34,506 nucleotides of DNA from Aminivibrio sp. (GCF_016756745.1 NZ_JAESIH010000048.1:13805-48310); one strand, 5' to 3'. Counted from the stretch's first letter, positions 22,278 through 31,293 are shown. Translations and numbers: made by a program. The notes: generated from the letters alone by a model not told the origin.

Positions 22278-22574
22278 TCATTTCGATAAAAGGCCCGACA
22301 GAAGAGCCTGAAATCTTCCTGCGTCCATCCTTCCTTCCGACAGGATGCTGTGCGCGATTTCGTCAAGATACCATCCCGTGCGCTGCAGGTGGATCGTGTT
22401 TTTTGGCTTGGGTTTCGCGGGCGTGTATTTCCGCCCGTCCGCGAGGTATACCCTTCGCCCGTCCTCTGAAATTCCGACGATCACATACCATCTGCCGACA
22501 TCTTTTCCTTTACGGGATCGAACAACTTGACCGATTCTGCACAGGCTGCCGTCGGGAAGCTCATTCAGGCCCAT
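22278..22574 (-). CDS. KOW-domain putative RNA-binding protein
   Basis: 98 residues. The first half reads as a KOW/L14e-like SH3 barrel: IGQVVRSRKGKDVGRWYVIV (about 13-32), GISEDGRRVYLADGRKYTPA, then PKPKNTIHLQRTGW. A helical tail follows. Proteins of this type sit between map and infA in several Firmicutes and are annotated as ribosomal-protein-L14E-like; their role is not established, but association with the ribosome or rRNA is a fair guess. The ATG overlaps the map stop by 10 bases and lacks a good ribosome site. Confidence 0.8.
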   Translation of the reverse strand: MGLNELPDGSLCRIGQVVRSRKGKDVGRWYVIVGISEDGRRVYLADGRKYTPAKPKPKNTIHLQRTGWYLDEIAHSILSEGRMDAGRFQALLSGLLSK

Positions 22575-23341
22575 GTCCACGGAGTAAGAATTTCCGGCTC
22601 TCCATCTCGGATGAGAACCGATTTTTCGAAATGAGCGGCATCGGAGCCGTCCACCGTCATGACCACCCACTGGTCACGGCCGACTTCGACTTCTTCTGCG
22701 CCGGCCAACACCATAGGCTCGATGGCCAAAGTCATTCCCGCTTTGAGTGTTATTCCCCGTCCCGGACGCCCGTAGTTGGGTATCTGGGGCGGTTCGTGAA
22801 GACGGGAGCCTATTCCGTGCCCCGAGTAATCCCGTACGAGACCAAAGCCGTGAGGAGTGATGAAGCTCTCGACGGCATATCCGATGTCGCCCAGGGTTTT
22901 TCCGGCTTTCGCCACGGATATCGCCTTCTCAAGGCTTCCTCGGGTAACGTCGAGAAGCTTCCGTCGGACGGCATTCACCCGGCCGACGGGGTAGGTGCAG
23001 GCTGCGTCCCCAAAGTACCCGGAGTAGCAGGCGCCGACATCGATGCTGATGATGTCGCCTTCTTCAAGGCGGCGGTCTCTGCTCGGAATTCCATGAACCA
23101 CTTCCCTGTTAATGGAAGCGCACACGGCCCCGGGAAAGGGCGAAGGAATTCCGGGAACCCGGTATCCCTTGAAAGCGGGGGTCGCCCCGGCCTTAAGGAT
23201 GAGATCCTCGGCCGCCCGGTCAATCTCGGCGGTGGTCGTTCCGGGGCGAACTATCCCGCCGATCATGTCGAGCACGTCGGCAACAATCTTTCCCGCTTTC
23301 CGCATAAAAACAAGTTCCGGTTCTTTTTTCAGCGTTATCAT
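22565..23341 (-). CDS. map: Methionine aminopeptidase, type I
   Basis: 258 residues. All five metal ligands are visible: D101, D112, H175, E208 and E239, and H83 (VVHG) is the substrate-contacting histidine. There is no N-terminal SH3-like zinc extension, so this is the short type Ia enzyme of bacteria that removes the initiator methionine from nascent proteins. The ATG overlaps the adk stop as ATGA. The C-terminus (ILTPWTWA) is a few residues longer than the minimal enzyme. Confidence 0.96.
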   Translation of the reverse strand: MITLKKEPELVFMRKAGKIVADVLDMIGGIVRPGTTTAEIDRAAEDLILKAGATPAFKGYRVPGIPSPFPGAVCASINREVVHGIPSRDRRLEEGDIISIDVGACYSGYFGDAACTYPVGRVNAVRRKLLDVTRGSLEKAISVAKAGKTLGDIGYAVESFITPHGFGLVRDYSGHGIGSRLHEPPQIPNYGRPGRGITLKAGMTLAIEPMVLAGAEEVEVGRDQWVVMTVDGSDAAHFEKSVLIRDGEPEILTPWTWA

Positions 23342-23988
23342 TCCGTACCGCCGAATGCCGCTTCGAGTTCCTCGAGAAGTGAATGGCTGTTCCGTGCCGA
23401 GCGTAGCCTCACAAACATATTTTTCCCCTCGTAGTAGGATATCACCGGCGCGGTCTGGTCATAAAACACCTTCAGCCTTTTCCTTATGACTTCTTCACTG
23501 TCATCTTCCCGCTGGTAAAGTTCTCCGCCGCACTTCTCGCAACGGTCTCCCTTTGCCGACGGCCTGAACGCCACATTGTAGATCGCTCCGCAGGAGCGGC
23601 ATGTTCTGCGCCCCGAGAGGCGCTTGACCACTGTCTCTTCATCGACGTCAAGGAACACCACTCCGTCGAGGCTGAGATGCAAATCTTCCAGGATCTTCTC
23701 CAGGGCTTTCGCCTGGGGAACCGTCCGTGGAAAACCGTCGAGGATGAATCCCTTCTCGCAGTCGGGCTCCCGAAGCCTGTCCTCCATCATTGCGTTGACG
23801 ATGTCGTCCGGCACGAGCTTGCCCGCGTCCATGTAGTACCGCGCTTCCCTGCCCAACGGAGTGTTGTTCTTCACGTTTTCGCGAAAAATGTCCCCGGTGG
23901 AGATATGCGCTACAGAATATTTCTTGCTCATTTCCGCCGCGAGTGTTCCTTTACCTGCCCCTGGTGAGCCAAGAAGAATTATGCGCAT
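23338..23988 (-). CDS. adk: Adenylate kinase, long zinc-binding form
   Basis: 216 residues. It catalyses ATP + AMP to 2 ADP. The P-loop GSPGAGKGT is at 7-15, the AMP-binding DGFPRT at 84-89, and the LID domain carries four cysteines C130, C133, C150, C153 that bind zinc, as in Gram-positive and thermophile enzymes. Soluble and cytoplasmic. ATG 23988 has AAGGAGAAGG in front; secY ends 11 bases upstream, the common secY-adk-map order. Confidence 0.97.
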   Translation of the reverse strand: MRIILLGSPGAGKGTLAAEMSKKYSVAHISTGDIFRENVKNNTPLGREARYYMDAGKLVPDDIVNAMMEDRLREPDCEKGFILDGFPRTVPQAKALEKILEDLHLSLDGVVFLDVDEETVVKRLSGRRTCRSCGAIYNVAFRPSAKGDRCEKCGGELYQREDDSEEVIRKRLKVFYDQTAPVISYYEGKNMFVRLRSARNSHSLLEELEAAFGGTE

Positions 23989-23999
23989 TGTCCTTCTCC

Positions 24000-25292
24000 T
24001 TAAAAGCGAAGTAGTCCGCCGGCTTTGTCCTTGCGCTTGAGAATTCCCTCATAGTGCCGCATAAGCAGCTGCCCCTCAATCTGGTGAACAGTGTCGAGAG
24101 CAACGCCGACGACGATGAGTACCGCCGTTCCGCCGAAGTAGAAGCTGTTGATCCCCATGAACTGGGTCATGATGTTCGGAACGAGGGCCACCCCGGCGAG
24201 GAAAAACGCGCCGCCGAGAGTGATTCTGCTCATCACTTTCTCGATGTAATCCGACGTGGGCTTGCCCGGCCGGATTCCGAGAATGAAGCCGCCGTACTTC
24301 TTCATGTTGTTCGCCACGTCCGAAGGGTTGAACACCACGGCGGTGTAGAAGTAGGAGAAGAAGATGATGAGCGCCACGTATAAAATGGTATACACAAAAC
24401 TTCCCGGGGCGAAGATGTTCTGGAAGAACAGGGCGATGTCGCCAGAGAAGAACTTCGCCACAGAGTAGGGGAACAGGAGCACCGACGAGGCGAAAATGAT
24501 GGGGATGACCCCCGCCTGGTTGACCTTCAGGGGAATGAAGGTGCTCTGTCCGCCGTAGATCTTGTTGCCTACCACACGTTTCGCGTATTGCACGGGAAGC
24601 CGTCTCTGGCCTTCCTGCAACACGATGCATCCCGCAATGACGCCCACCATGAGCAAAAGGGCGAGAAAGAGGACGAGAGCGTTCATTTCGCCGAGCATGA
24701 GCATTTTCCAGCTCTGGATAACGGCCTCGGGAACCCTGGCCACGATACCGGCGAAAATAAGGAGCGAGATGCCGTTGCCGATACCGTGGTCGGAGATTTC
24801 CTCACCGAGCCACATGACGGCTATGGATCCCGCCGTGACTGTAGATACCACCACGATTCCGTCGAAAAGATGACCGCTGAAAATACCGAGACTGCGAAGC
24901 CAGAAGGTCATGCCCACCGCCTGAACCAGAGCGAAGAGGACGGCGGCGTAGCGCGTCCACTGGACGATCTTTTTTCTGCCGTCCTCTCCTTCCTTCTGCA
25001 TCTTTTCCAGTGTGGGGAAGATGACCACAAGCAGCTGCATGACGATGCTCGCGTTGATGTACGGGGCGACGCCGAGCGCGAAGATACTGAACCGCCTCAG
25101 CGCGCCGCCCGCGAATATGTCGAGAAAACCGAGAACTCCCCCGCCGTCGAACAGACGGGACATAGCCTCAGCGTCGATCCCGGGCGTCGGGACGTGGGCC
25201 CCCAAGCGGAAAACGAACAGCACACCGAGGGAGAAGAGTATTCTTCTTTTCAGGTCAGGCAGTCTGAAGGCATCCCGGAAGGAATCGATCAC
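24000..25292 (-). CDS. secY: Preprotein translocase subunit SecY
   Basis: 430 residues with about ten membrane segments. FRLGAHVPTPGID (about 28-40) near the plug and TM1-TM2, ALGVAPYINASIVMQLL (about 72-88) in TM2, and the cytoplasmic loops that bind SecA or the ribosome (EGQRRLPVQYAKR about 234-246, and the C4-C5 loop NNMKKYGGFILGIRPGKPT about 326-344) are present. It forms the SecYEG channel for export of proteins including FlgI and FlgH encoded nearby. The GTG start follows the rplO TGA directly, with GAGGTGA as ribosome site. Confidence 0.97.
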   Translation of the reverse strand: MIDSFRDAFRLPDLKRRILFSLGVLFVFRLGAHVPTPGIDAEAMSRLFDGGGVLGFLDIFAGGALRRFSIFALGVAPYINASIVMQLLVVIFPTLEKMQKEGEDGRKKIVQWTRYAAVLFALVQAVGMTFWLRSLGIFSGHLFDGIVVVSTVTAGSIAVMWLGEEISDHGIGNGISLLIFAGIVARVPEAVIQSWKMLMLGEMNALVLFLALLLMVGVIAGCIVLQEGQRRLPVQYAKRVVGNKIYGGQSTFIPLKVNQAGVIPIIFASSVLLFPYSVAKFFSGDIALFFQNIFAPGSFVYTILYVALIIFFSYFYTAVVFNPSDVANNMKKYGGFILGIRPGKPTSDYIEKVMSRITLGGAFFLAGVALVPNIMTQFMGINSFYFGGTAVLIVVGVALDTVHQIEGQLLMRHYEGILKRKDKAGGLLRF

Positions 25293-25742
25293 TCAGATCA
25301 CCTCGGCCTTCCCACCCGCTGCTTCGATCTTCGCTTTTGCCTGGGCGCTGAACGCCTGGGCCCGCACAGTAAGCGCCTTGTCAATTTCACCCGAGGCAAG
25401 TACTTTCACAGGGATGTTGTCCTTCTGGACGAGGCGCGCTGCATACATCTCGGAGAAGCCCACCGTCTCCCCCGCTTCAAACCTGGAGGCAAGGGATTCA
25501 ACGTTGACGATCTGGAATTCCTTGGCGAATCTCGCGTTGTTGAAACCCTTCTTGGGGATGCGGCGCATCATGGGCATCTGTCCGCCCTCGAAGCCCGGCC
25601 GTACTCCGCCGCCGCTCCTGGCCTTCTGTCCCTTGTTGCCCTTTCCCGCCGTTTTACCAGTTCCGCTTCCGATACCCTGACCGAGCCTTTTCTTGCTCTT
25701 GCTCCTGGCGCCGGGTGCAGGGCTCAGTTCATGCAAGCTCAT
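25293..25742 (-). CDS. rplO: Large-subunit ribosomal protein uL15
   Basis: 149 residues. [20 protein letters not shown] followed by the glycine-rich [20 protein letters not shown], and a globular C-terminal half. The ATG at 25742 has GGGAGGG 7 bases upstream and matches the family start; the frame is open to 25775. It overlaps the 3' end of rpmD by 14 bases. Confidence 0.96.
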   Translation of the reverse strand: MSLHELSPAPGARSKSKKRLGQGIGSGTGKTAGKGNKGQKARSGGGVRPGFEGGQMPMMRRIPKKGFNNARFAKEFQIVNVESLASRFEAGETVGFSEMYAARLVQKDNIPVKVLASGEIDKALTVRAQAFSAQAKAKIEAAGGKAEVI

Positions 25743-25941
25743 GGAGTGTCCCTCCCTCATTCTCCACGGCAACACATTCCACCAAGTGGCTGACCTTGTT
25801 GACCATGCCGCGGATCTGGGGAGTGTCGTCGTGTTCTACTGTCTGGTTGAGTTTGGTGAGGCCAAGGGCACGGACGGTCCGCTTCTGGACCTCGGGCCTG
25901 CCGATGGAACTCCTCTTCCAAGTGATTCTAAGCTTCGCCAT
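25729..25941 (-). CDS. rpmD: Large-subunit ribosomal protein uL30
   Basis: 70 residues, slightly longer than the usual 58-61. [20 protein letters not shown] (about 3-22) and [20 protein letters not shown] (about 27-46) are the family core. The extra C-terminal residues (GGTLHELA) are encoded across the start of rplO, a 14-base overlap. TAGGAGG precedes the ATG. Confidence 0.95.
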   Translation of the reverse strand: MAKLRITWKRSSIGRPEVQKRTVRALGLTKLNQTVEHDDTPQIRGMVNKVSHLVECVAVENEGGTLHELA

Positions 25942-25952
25942 GAGAATGCCTC

Positions 25953-26465
25953 CTACTCCGCCGCGGCTTCGGGGGTTTTCTTGCCCCTGAGCCGAAGAAT
26001 TTCGTCGGGGGTCCGCATCTCTTCGAGAGCCTGCATGGTCGCCCAGGCCACGTTGATTGCATTGGAGGTCCGGCCGATGACCTTGGTCACCACGTCCTTC
26101 ACTCCGCCGAGCTCCATGATGGCCCGAACTACTCCGCCTGCGATAACTCCCGTTCCGGGAACGGCGGGCTTGAGAAGCACCGATGCCGCTCCGAATTCAC
26201 CGTTCACCGGGTGAGGAATGGTGTTCCCGATCCTCTTGAGCTCCACGAGGTTCTTGCCGGCCTTGTCGATACCCTTCCGGACAGCCTCGGATATTTCCTT
26301 GGCCTTGCCCATGCCGACTCCTACGTACCGGTCACCGTCGCCGACCACAACGAGGACGCTGAACTTGAAGCGCTTGCCGCCCTTGACAACCTTGCTGACC
26401 CGGTTGATGGCCACGACGCGCTCGGTAAGTTCCATCCCCTTGGCATCTATCTTTTTCCTGATCAT
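25953..26465 (-). CDS. rpsE: Small-subunit ribosomal protein uS5
   Basis: 170 residues. The double-stranded-RNA-like N-terminal domain with [20 protein letters not shown] (about 15-34) and the C-terminal fold with [20 protein letters not shown] (about 105-124) are complete. uS5 lines the mRNA entry side and affects decoding accuracy. GGGGAGG stands 8 bases before the ATG. Confidence 0.97.
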   Translation of the reverse strand: MIRKKIDAKGMELTERVVAINRVSKVVKGGKRFKFSVLVVVGDGDRYVGVGMGKAKEISEAVRKGIDKAGKNLVELKRIGNTIPHPVNGEFGAASVLLKPAVPGTGVIAGGVVRAIMELGGVKDVVTKVIGRTSNAINVAWATMQALEEMRTPDEILRLRGKKTPEAAAE

Positions 26466-26480
26466 CCTCTGTGCCTCCCC

Positions 26481-26846
26481 TTAGAACTTCAGGCCGGCTT
26501 CGCGGGCGGACTCCGCCAGAGCCTTTACCTTGCCGTGGAACATATGCCCGCCCCTGTCAAAGACCACCGACGTGATGCCCTTGGCGAGAGCGCGTTCAGC
26601 AGCAATTTTCCCGACTGCCTTGGCGGCTTCCATATTGCACGTTCCGGCGAGGGCGCTCCTTACGGCCGGTTCCACCGTGGAGGCTGCCGCAAGGGTATGT
26701 CCGGCTTCATCATCGATGAACTGGACATAGATATGGGAGAGGCTGTGGAAAACAGCCATTCTGGGCTTGGCGGCCGTGCCGGACACCTGTTTGCGAAGCC
26801 TGGCGTGACGAATTTCGCGCATGACGCTTCTGCTTTTCATTTTCAT
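26481..26846 (-). CDS. rplR: Large-subunit ribosomal protein uL18
   Basis: 121 residues with a basic N-terminal helix ([20 protein letters not shown]) and the 5S rRNA-binding fold including [20 protein letters not shown] and the C-terminal [20 protein letters not shown]. It binds 5S rRNA together with uL5, encoded four genes upstream. AGGTGA precedes the ATG. Confidence 0.96.
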   Translation of the reverse strand: MKMKSRSVMREIRHARLRKQVSGTAAKPRMAVFHSLSHIYVQFIDDEAGHTLAAASTVEPAVRSALAGTCNMEAAKAVGKIAAERALAKGITSVVFDRGGHMFHGKVKALAESAREAGLKF

Positions 26847-26862
26847 GTCAATTCACCTCAGA

Positions 26863-27402
26863 TTACTTGGCGCCGGTCTTTCCGGCCTTGCGGATTATCC
26901 GCTCGCCGGCATACCGGATTCCCTTGCCCTGGTAGGGTTCGGGAGAGCGGAAACCGCGAATGATCGCCGCAACCTGGCCCACCGCCTGCTTGTCAATTCC
27001 CGCCACGGAAAGTTTCGTGGGACCGTCGACGGCGATGTCTATTCCCGCGGGAGCTTCGTACTCCACGGGGTTGGAATAGCCGAGGTTCAGAATGAGCTTT
27101 TTCCCCTGCATCTGGGCGCGGTATCCCACGCCGACGATTTCGAGGTCCTTCTTGAATCCGGCGGTCACCCCGGTCACCATGTTGGCGATGAGGGCCCTCA
27201 TCATTCCGTGAAAGGACTTGGTCTGCTTCTGCTCGTTCTGCCGGGAGACGACGACGTGTCCGTCCTCAACGGCGATCTCGATCCCGGGTACCGTGGGAGT
27301 CGAAAGCTTTCCCTTGGGTCCCTGGACGGTCACGGCGCCGTCGTTGACGGCAATGCTCACTCCCGGCCCAAGGGGGATGATTTTTCGTCCGATTCGAGAC
27401 AT
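26863..27402 (-). CDS. rplF: Large-subunit ribosomal protein uL6
   Basis: 179 residues, two related alpha/beta domains. Starts MSRIGRKIIPLGPGVSIAVN; the C-terminal domain carries the signature EPYQGKGIRYAGERIIRKAG (about 155-174) that binds 23S rRNA near the sarcin-ricin loop and factor-binding site. rpsH ends 16 bases upstream. Confidence 0.97.
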   Translation of the reverse strand: MSRIGRKIIPLGPGVSIAVNDGAVTVQGPKGKLSTPTVPGIEIAVEDGHVVVSRQNEQKQTKSFHGMMRALIANMVTGVTAGFKKDLEIVGVGYRAQMQGKKLILNLGYSNPVEYEAPAGIDIAVDGPTKLSVAGIDKQAVGQVAAIIRGFRSPEPYQGKGIRYAGERIIRKAGKTGAK

Positions 27403-27418
27403 CTAGTGCACCCCCACT

Positions 27419-27823
27419 TTACCAGACATAGCAGAGAACTTCGCCGCCCAGGCCGAGCTGCGTCGCTTCCGTGTCCGTCTTGAGGCCCTGGGATGTAGAA
27501 ATGACCGCGATTCCAAGCCCGCCCATGACCTTGGGAAGATCGGCATGGCCGACGTAGATTCTCCTGCCGGGCTTGCTGATTCTGCGAAGCCCCTGAATGA
27601 CCCGCTCCCGGTTGGGACCGTAGGAGAGGAAAAGCCTGATGGAACCGTAAGGCTTTTTCGGGTCGCTGACAACCTTGTAGTTCTTGATGTAGCCCGCTTC
27701 CTTGAGAATCCGGGCGATTTCCATCTTGATTTTGCTTGAAGGCACATCGACGCTCTCATGGAAAACCATGTTCGCGTTCCTGATGCGCGCAAGCATATCC
27801 GCTATCGGATCGGTAACGTACAT
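27419..27823 (-). CDS. rpsH: Small-subunit ribosomal protein uS8
   Basis: 134 residues. [20 protein letters not shown] at the start and [20 protein letters not shown] near the end are the RNA-binding signatures; uS8 binds helix 21 of 16S rRNA. In E. coli it also represses the spc operon; no equivalent mRNA structure could be established here by eye. Confidence 0.97.
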   Translation of the reverse strand: MYVTDPIADMLARIRNANMVFHESVDVPSSKIKMEIARILKEAGYIKNYKVVSDPKKPYGSIRLFLSYGPNRERVIQGLRRISKPGRRIYVGHADLPKVMGGLGIAVISTSQGLKTDTEATQLGLGGEVLCYVW

Positions 27824-27851
27824 TCCTCGTAACCCCCTTCAGTCCACTCTG

Positions 27852-28037
27852 CTACCAGCTAGACTTCACTACGCCGGGTATTTTTCCCTCGCGAGCGAGC
27901 TTTCTGAAGCAGCACCGGCACATGTTGAATCGTCTCATGTATCCGTGAACACGGCCGCAGAGCGGGCACCTGTTATACTTTCTCACCGCGAATTTCGGGG
28001 GCTGCGTAGTCTTGTACTTTATTGCCTTTCTTGCCAT
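27852..28037 (-). CDS. rpsN: Small-subunit ribosomal protein uS14, zinc form
   Basis: 61 residues, the short zinc-binding (type Z) form, with four cysteines in CPLCG (C24, C27) and CRCC (C40, C43). It binds the 3' head domain of 16S rRNA. The longer zinc-free form is not in this window. The sequence [20 protein letters not shown] opens the protein as in Firmicutes. Confidence 0.96.
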   Translation of the reverse strand: MARKAIKYKTTQPPKFAVRKYNRCPLCGRVHGYMRRFNMCRCCFRKLAREGKIPGVVKSSW

Positions 28038-28055
28038 CTCGAAAATCCCCCTTTC

Positions 28056-28598
28056 TTACCGGTTGAAGGGCATTCCCAGCTCGCGAAGCAGAGCATGGGC
28101 TTCCTCATCCGTTTTCGCGGACGTTACGATCGACACGTTCATCCCGCGCGGGCGGATGACCTTGTCATAGTTGATCTCCGGAAAAATGAGCTGCTCCCGA
28201 AGGCCGAGGTTGTAGTTGCCCCTGCCGTCGAATCCCCGCCGCGACACACCCTGGAAGTCCTTGATGCTCGGAAGGGCGAGGGAAATAAGCCTGTCAAGGA
28301 ATTCCCACATACGGGCTCCCCGAAGGGTGACGGTGCAGGCTACGGGCATTCCCTGGCGGACCTTGAAGCCTGCCACGGACTTCTTCGCCCTCTTGAGAAG
28401 GGGACGCTGCCCGGTGATGGCCGTGAGCTCCGCCATGGAGACATCCATGTACTTGATGTCGACCTTTGCCTCGCCCACCCCGATGTTCACCACGATCTTC
28501 CTGAGGCGGGGGATCTCCATGACGTTCTTGTAGCTGAATTCCTTCGCAAGATTGCCTGCGACTTCGTTTTTATATTTCTCGAGAAAACGAGGGGTCAT
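28056..28598 (-). CDS. rplE: Large-subunit ribosomal protein uL5
   Basis: 180 residues. The core IPRLRKIVVNIGVGEAKVDI (about 29-48), the loop GRGNYNLGLREQLIFPEINY (about 126-145) and the C-terminal TSAKTDEEAHALLRELGMPF are typical. It binds 5S rRNA and contacts the P-site tRNA and the small subunit. Confidence 0.97.
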   Translation of the reverse strand: MTPRFLEKYKNEVAGNLAKEFSYKNVMEIPRLRKIVVNIGVGEAKVDIKYMDVSMAELTAITGQRPLLKRAKKSVAGFKVRQGMPVACTVTLRGARMWEFLDRLISLALPSIKDFQGVSRRGFDGRGNYNLGLREQLIFPEINYDKVIRPRGMNVSIVTSAKTDEEAHALLRELGMPFNR

Positions 28599-28613
28599 GG
28601 CGCACTCTCCTCC

Positions 28614-28940
28614 TTACACCTGGTCCACGATTTCGCCGCATGCCTTGCACAGGCGGACCTTTTTCCCGCTGTCAAGGTAGCCGCGACCAACGCGGGTAGC
28701 AGCGCCGCAAGAGGGGCACACGAGCATGACCTTGCAGGCGTAGATCGGCCCTTCCTGTTTCACAATACCGGACTTGGGGTTCTTCTGGGAGGGCTTCACA
28801 TGTTTCGTTGCCATGTTGACGCCCTCGATCACCAGGAGGTCCCTGTCGGGAATCGAGCGGAGAATTTTCCCCTCTTTCCCCTTGTCTTTTCCGGAGATGA
28901 CCCGGACCCGGTCACCTTTTTTCAGTCTCATCTTGCCCAT
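28614..28940 (-). CDS. rplX: Large-subunit ribosomal protein uL24, zinc form
   Basis: 108 residues with the KOW motif KKGDRVRVISGKDKGKEGKI (about 7-26) near the N-terminus and two CxxC pairs in the C-terminal half (CPSCG, CKACG). E. coli and Bacillus uL24 lack these cysteines, while Thermus-type proteins have them. It is one of the first proteins to bind 23S rRNA in assembly. The ATG at 28940 (GGAGGG, 9 bases away) is chosen over the open frame to 28964. Confidence 0.95.
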   Translation of the reverse strand: MGKMRLKKGDRVRVISGKDKGKEGKILRSIPDRDLLVIEGVNMATKHVKPSQKNPKSGIVKQEGPIYACKVMLVCPSCGAATRVGRGYLDSGKKVRLCKACGEIVDQV

Positions 28941-28956
28941 AGTCCATTGCCCTCCG

Positions 28957-29325
28957 TTACACAACTTCCGGGGCGAGGGAGAGGATGCGCATGTATTTCT
29001 TCGCTCTCAGTTCCCGTCCCACCGGCCCGAAGATTCGGGTTCCCTTGGGGTCACCGTTGTTGTCGATGATCACCGCGGCGTTGTCGTCAAAGCGGACGTA
29101 CGAACCGTCGGCCCTTCGGATTTCCTTCTTTGTCCGGACGATGACCGCCTTGACCACCGATCCCTTCGCGATATTGCTGTTGGGAATGGCCTCGCGGACG
29201 GACGCCACGATCACGTCGCCGATGGTGCCGAACCTTCTCTTGCTTCCGCCGAGAACCTGGATGCAGAAAAGCTTCTTCGCACCGGAGTTGTCAGCCACAT
29301 TGAGAACAGTCGTCAACTGAATCAT
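28957..29325 (-). CDS. rplN: Large-subunit ribosomal protein uL14
   Basis: 122 residues, the standard length. [20 protein letters not shown] at the start and [20 protein letters not shown] (about 55-74) are highly conserved. It forms the inter-subunit bridge region with bL19 and is the binding site for the silencing factor RsfS in other bacteria. GGGGAGG precedes the ATG. Confidence 0.97.
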   Translation of the reverse strand: MIQLTTVLNVADNSGAKKLFCIQVLGGSKRRFGTIGDVIVASVREAIPNSNIAKGSVVKAVIVRTKKEIRRADGSYVRFDDNAAVIIDNNGDPKGTRIFGPVGRELRAKKYMRILSLAPEVV

Positions 29326-29328
29326 GGC

Positions 29329-29625
29329 TTATGCCTCCCCGCCGTTCTCCTCGACCGAGTCGAACACGGGCGCACGCCGGACGATCTCGAGAAGGGTCCA
29401 TCTCTTCGTTTTGCTCAGGGGCCGTGATTCACCGATGGTCACAAGGTCCCCCATCCTGCATTCGTTGTTTTCATCGTGGGCGGTGTATTTCTTCGCCCTG
29501 ATGATCCTCTTTCCGTAGAGGGGATGTTCGTCATACCGCGTTACCCGGACGACCACGGTCTTGTCCATCTTGTCGCTGACGACCGTTCCGGTCCGGACCT
29601 TGCGGTGAGGTTTCCGCTCTTCCAT
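29329..29625 (-). CDS. rpsQ: Small-subunit ribosomal protein uS17
   Basis: 98 residues; the OB-fold core [20 protein letters not shown] (about 12-31), [20 protein letters not shown] and [20 protein letters not shown] are complete. A short acidic tail ([10 protein letters not shown]) extends beyond the usual end. AGGAGG precedes the ATG and the rpmC stop lies within that ribosome site. Confidence 0.97.
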   Translation of the reverse strand: MEERKPHRKVRTGTVVSDKMDKTVVVRVTRYDEHPLYGKRIIRAKKYTAHDENNECRMGDLVTIGESRPLSKTKRWTLLEIVRRAPVFDSVEENGGEA

Positions 29626-29631
29626 TCGGGG

Positions 29632-29847
29632 CTACCTCCTTCCGGCGGACTGCTCGCCGGCCATCTGTTTCTCTCGGACAACCGTCAGTACCCTGGCGAT
29701 CGTCTTCTTCACAGCTTTTATCCTGCCTGTGTTCTGAAGCTGTCCTATGGCGTTCTGGAACCGCAGGTTGAACAGCTCTTCCTTGTACTGCCTGTGCTTC
29801 TCGTTCAGTTCTTCGATCGTAAGATCGCGCAGATTCTTGGCTTCCAT
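29632..29847 (-). CDS. rpmC: Large-subunit ribosomal protein uL29
   Basis: 71 residues, two antiparallel helices: LRDLTIEELNEKHRQYKEEL and FNLRFQNAIGQLQNTGRIKA, then a basic third segment. It sits at the tunnel exit where trigger factor and SRP dock together with uL23. The ATG at 29847 has GGTGA at 6 bases; the ATG at 29853, which overlaps the rplP stop as ATGA, is the alternative and adds two residues. Confidence 0.94.
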   Translation of the reverse strand: MEAKNLRDLTIEELNEKHRQYKEELFNLRFQNAIGQLQNTGRIKAVKKTIARVLTVVREKQMAGEQSAGRR

Positions 29848-29849
29848 GT

Positions 29850-30272
29850 TCATTCACCACCAAAACCTTCTCGGGCGACAATCCGCACCTTGACAGGCAA
29901 CTTGTGAGAGGCTGTGCGGAAAGCTTCCTCTACGACCTCTTTCGGAACTCCGGCGATCTCGAAAAGTATACGGCCCCTCTTCACAGGAGCGACCCAGAAC
30001 TCCGGAGATCCCTTTCCCTTACCCATTCGGGTTTCGAGAGGCTTCTTGGTGAAGGGGTGATCGGGGAAAATCCGGATCCAGATCTTTCCGCCCTTCTTCA
30101 TCTTTCTCGAAATGGCCACACGAGTGGCTTCTATCTGGCGGGCGGTAATCCAGGCGCAGTCAAGGCTCTGAAGCCCGTACTCGCCGAAGGCCACCGTGGC
30201 CCCGCCCTTGGCCCGTCCCTTGAGGGGACGACGGAAAGGTTTGCGGTATTTTACCCTGCTCGGCATCAGCAT
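29850..30272 (-). CDS. rplP: Large-subunit ribosomal protein uL16
   Basis: 140 residues. [20 protein letters not shown] at the start, the conserved [20 protein letters not shown] (about 41-60) and [20 protein letters not shown] (about 81-100). It organises the A-site tRNA elbow region of the large subunit. rpsC ends 6 bases upstream. Confidence 0.97.
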   Translation of the reverse strand: MLMPSRVKYRKPFRRPLKGRAKGGATVAFGEYGLQSLDCAWITARQIEATRVAISRKMKKGGKIWIRIFPDHPFTKKPLETRMGKGKGSPEFWVAPVKRGRILFEIAGVPKEVVEEAFRTASHKLPVKVRIVAREGFGGE

Positions 30273-30278
30273 AGTGCG

Positions 30279-30947
30279 CTACCCCCTTTTCCGGGACTGT
30301 CGGGGCGCCTGGGCGGGACGCTCGTTTTCCTTGTCCCTGTAAATCCAGACCTTGACTCCGATGACTCCGTACATGGTGCGGGCCTCGGCAAACCCGTAAT
30401 CGATGTCGGCGCGGATGGTGGAGAGCGGAAGCTGCCCCTCGTTGTACCATTCCGTCCGGGCGATTTCCGCTCCGCCGAGACGGCCGGCGGTGGAAATCTT
30501 GATTCCCTTGGCTCCGCCCTTCATGGCACGGAAGATGGACTGCTTCATCGCCCTCCGGAAGGAAACCCTTCTCTCGAGAGCGGAGGCGACGCCCACTGCC
30601 ACGAGCTGAGCCTCCACGTCCGGGTTTTTGATCTCCTGGACGTTGATCATGATCTTGGCGCCGGTTTTGGCCTGAAGGTCGTCTTTCATGACCTGAATCT
30701 CGGCCCCGCCCCGTCCGATCACTACACCGGGCCGGGAGGTCCAAACCGTGAAACGGATGACATTGCCGACCCTTTCTATTTCAATACGGGAAATGCCCGC
30801 ATGCTCCCACTTCTTCGCGATGTACTTCCGAAGCGCGATGTCCTCGTGAAGATTCTTCGCATAATCCTTACCGCCTGCATACCACTTGGACTCCCATTCT
30901 TTGACGACTCCAAGACGGAATCCGATTGGGTGAACTTTCTGTCCCAC
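30279..30947 (-). CDS. rpsC: Small-subunit ribosomal protein uS3
   Basis: 222 residues. The KH domain with RPGVVIGRGGAEIQVMKDDL (about 72-91) and the C-terminal GRLGGAEIARTEWYNEGQLP (about 155-174) are intact. uS3 lines the mRNA entry tunnel and takes part in unwinding. The start is GTG at 30947 after AAGGAGGGGG. Confidence 0.97.
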   Translation of the reverse strand: MGQKVHPIGFRLGVVKEWESKWYAGGKDYAKNLHEDIALRKYIAKKWEHAGISRIEIERVGNVIRFTVWTSRPGVVIGRGGAEIQVMKDDLQAKTGAKIMINVQEIKNPDVEAQLVAVGVASALERRVSFRRAMKQSIFRAMKGGAKGIKISTAGRLGGAEIARTEWYNEGQLPLSTIRADIDYGFAEARTMYGVIGVKVWIYRDKENERPAQAPRQSRKRG

Positions 30948-30960
30948 GAGTTCCCCCTCC

Positions 30961-31293
30961 TTAACGTTCTGCCACTGTGACAGTCACGTGGCTTGTACGG
31001 TGGTAGTAGGGGTGCGCCCTACCCATCGACACAGGGCGGAAGCGCTTCATCTTCGGCCCCTGATCCGCCGTAGCTGCTACGACCCGCAGTTTGTCCGTAT
31101 CCATACCGAAATTGTGTTCGGCGTTGGCCACGGCGCTCTGCAACACTTTACCGACGAGTTTGGCGGATTTCTGCGGGCTGAACCGGAGGGCCACAAGGGC
31201 GTCTCCGACTTTCTTCCCCCGAATGAGAGCCAGCACCCGACGAACCTTTATCGGTGAAACCCGTACCTGTCTGGCAACGGCTTTCGCTTCCAT
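30961..31293 (-). CDS. rplV: Large-subunit ribosomal protein uL22
   Basis: 110 residues. VSPIKVRRVLALIRGKKVGD (about 12-31) and the hairpin end KRFRPVSMGRAHPYYHRTSH (about 82-101), which reaches into the nascent peptide tunnel. Start choice: four consecutive in-frame start codons GTG ATG GTG ATG; AAGGAG is 8 bases before the last ATG (31293), which is preferred over 31302. Confidence 0.95.
   Translation of the reverse strand: MEAKAVARQVRVSPIKVRRVLALIRGKKVGDALVALRFSPQKSAKLVGKVLQSAVANAEHNFGMDTDKLRVVAATADQGPKMKRFRPVSMGRAHPYYHRTSHVTVTVAER

Noticed and set aside
27795-27815. CCGATA-like sequence resembling a sigma-28 -10 in rpsH
   Set aside because: No TAAA at 15-16 bases, and it is inside the coding region of an essential ribosomal gene with conserved protein sequence.
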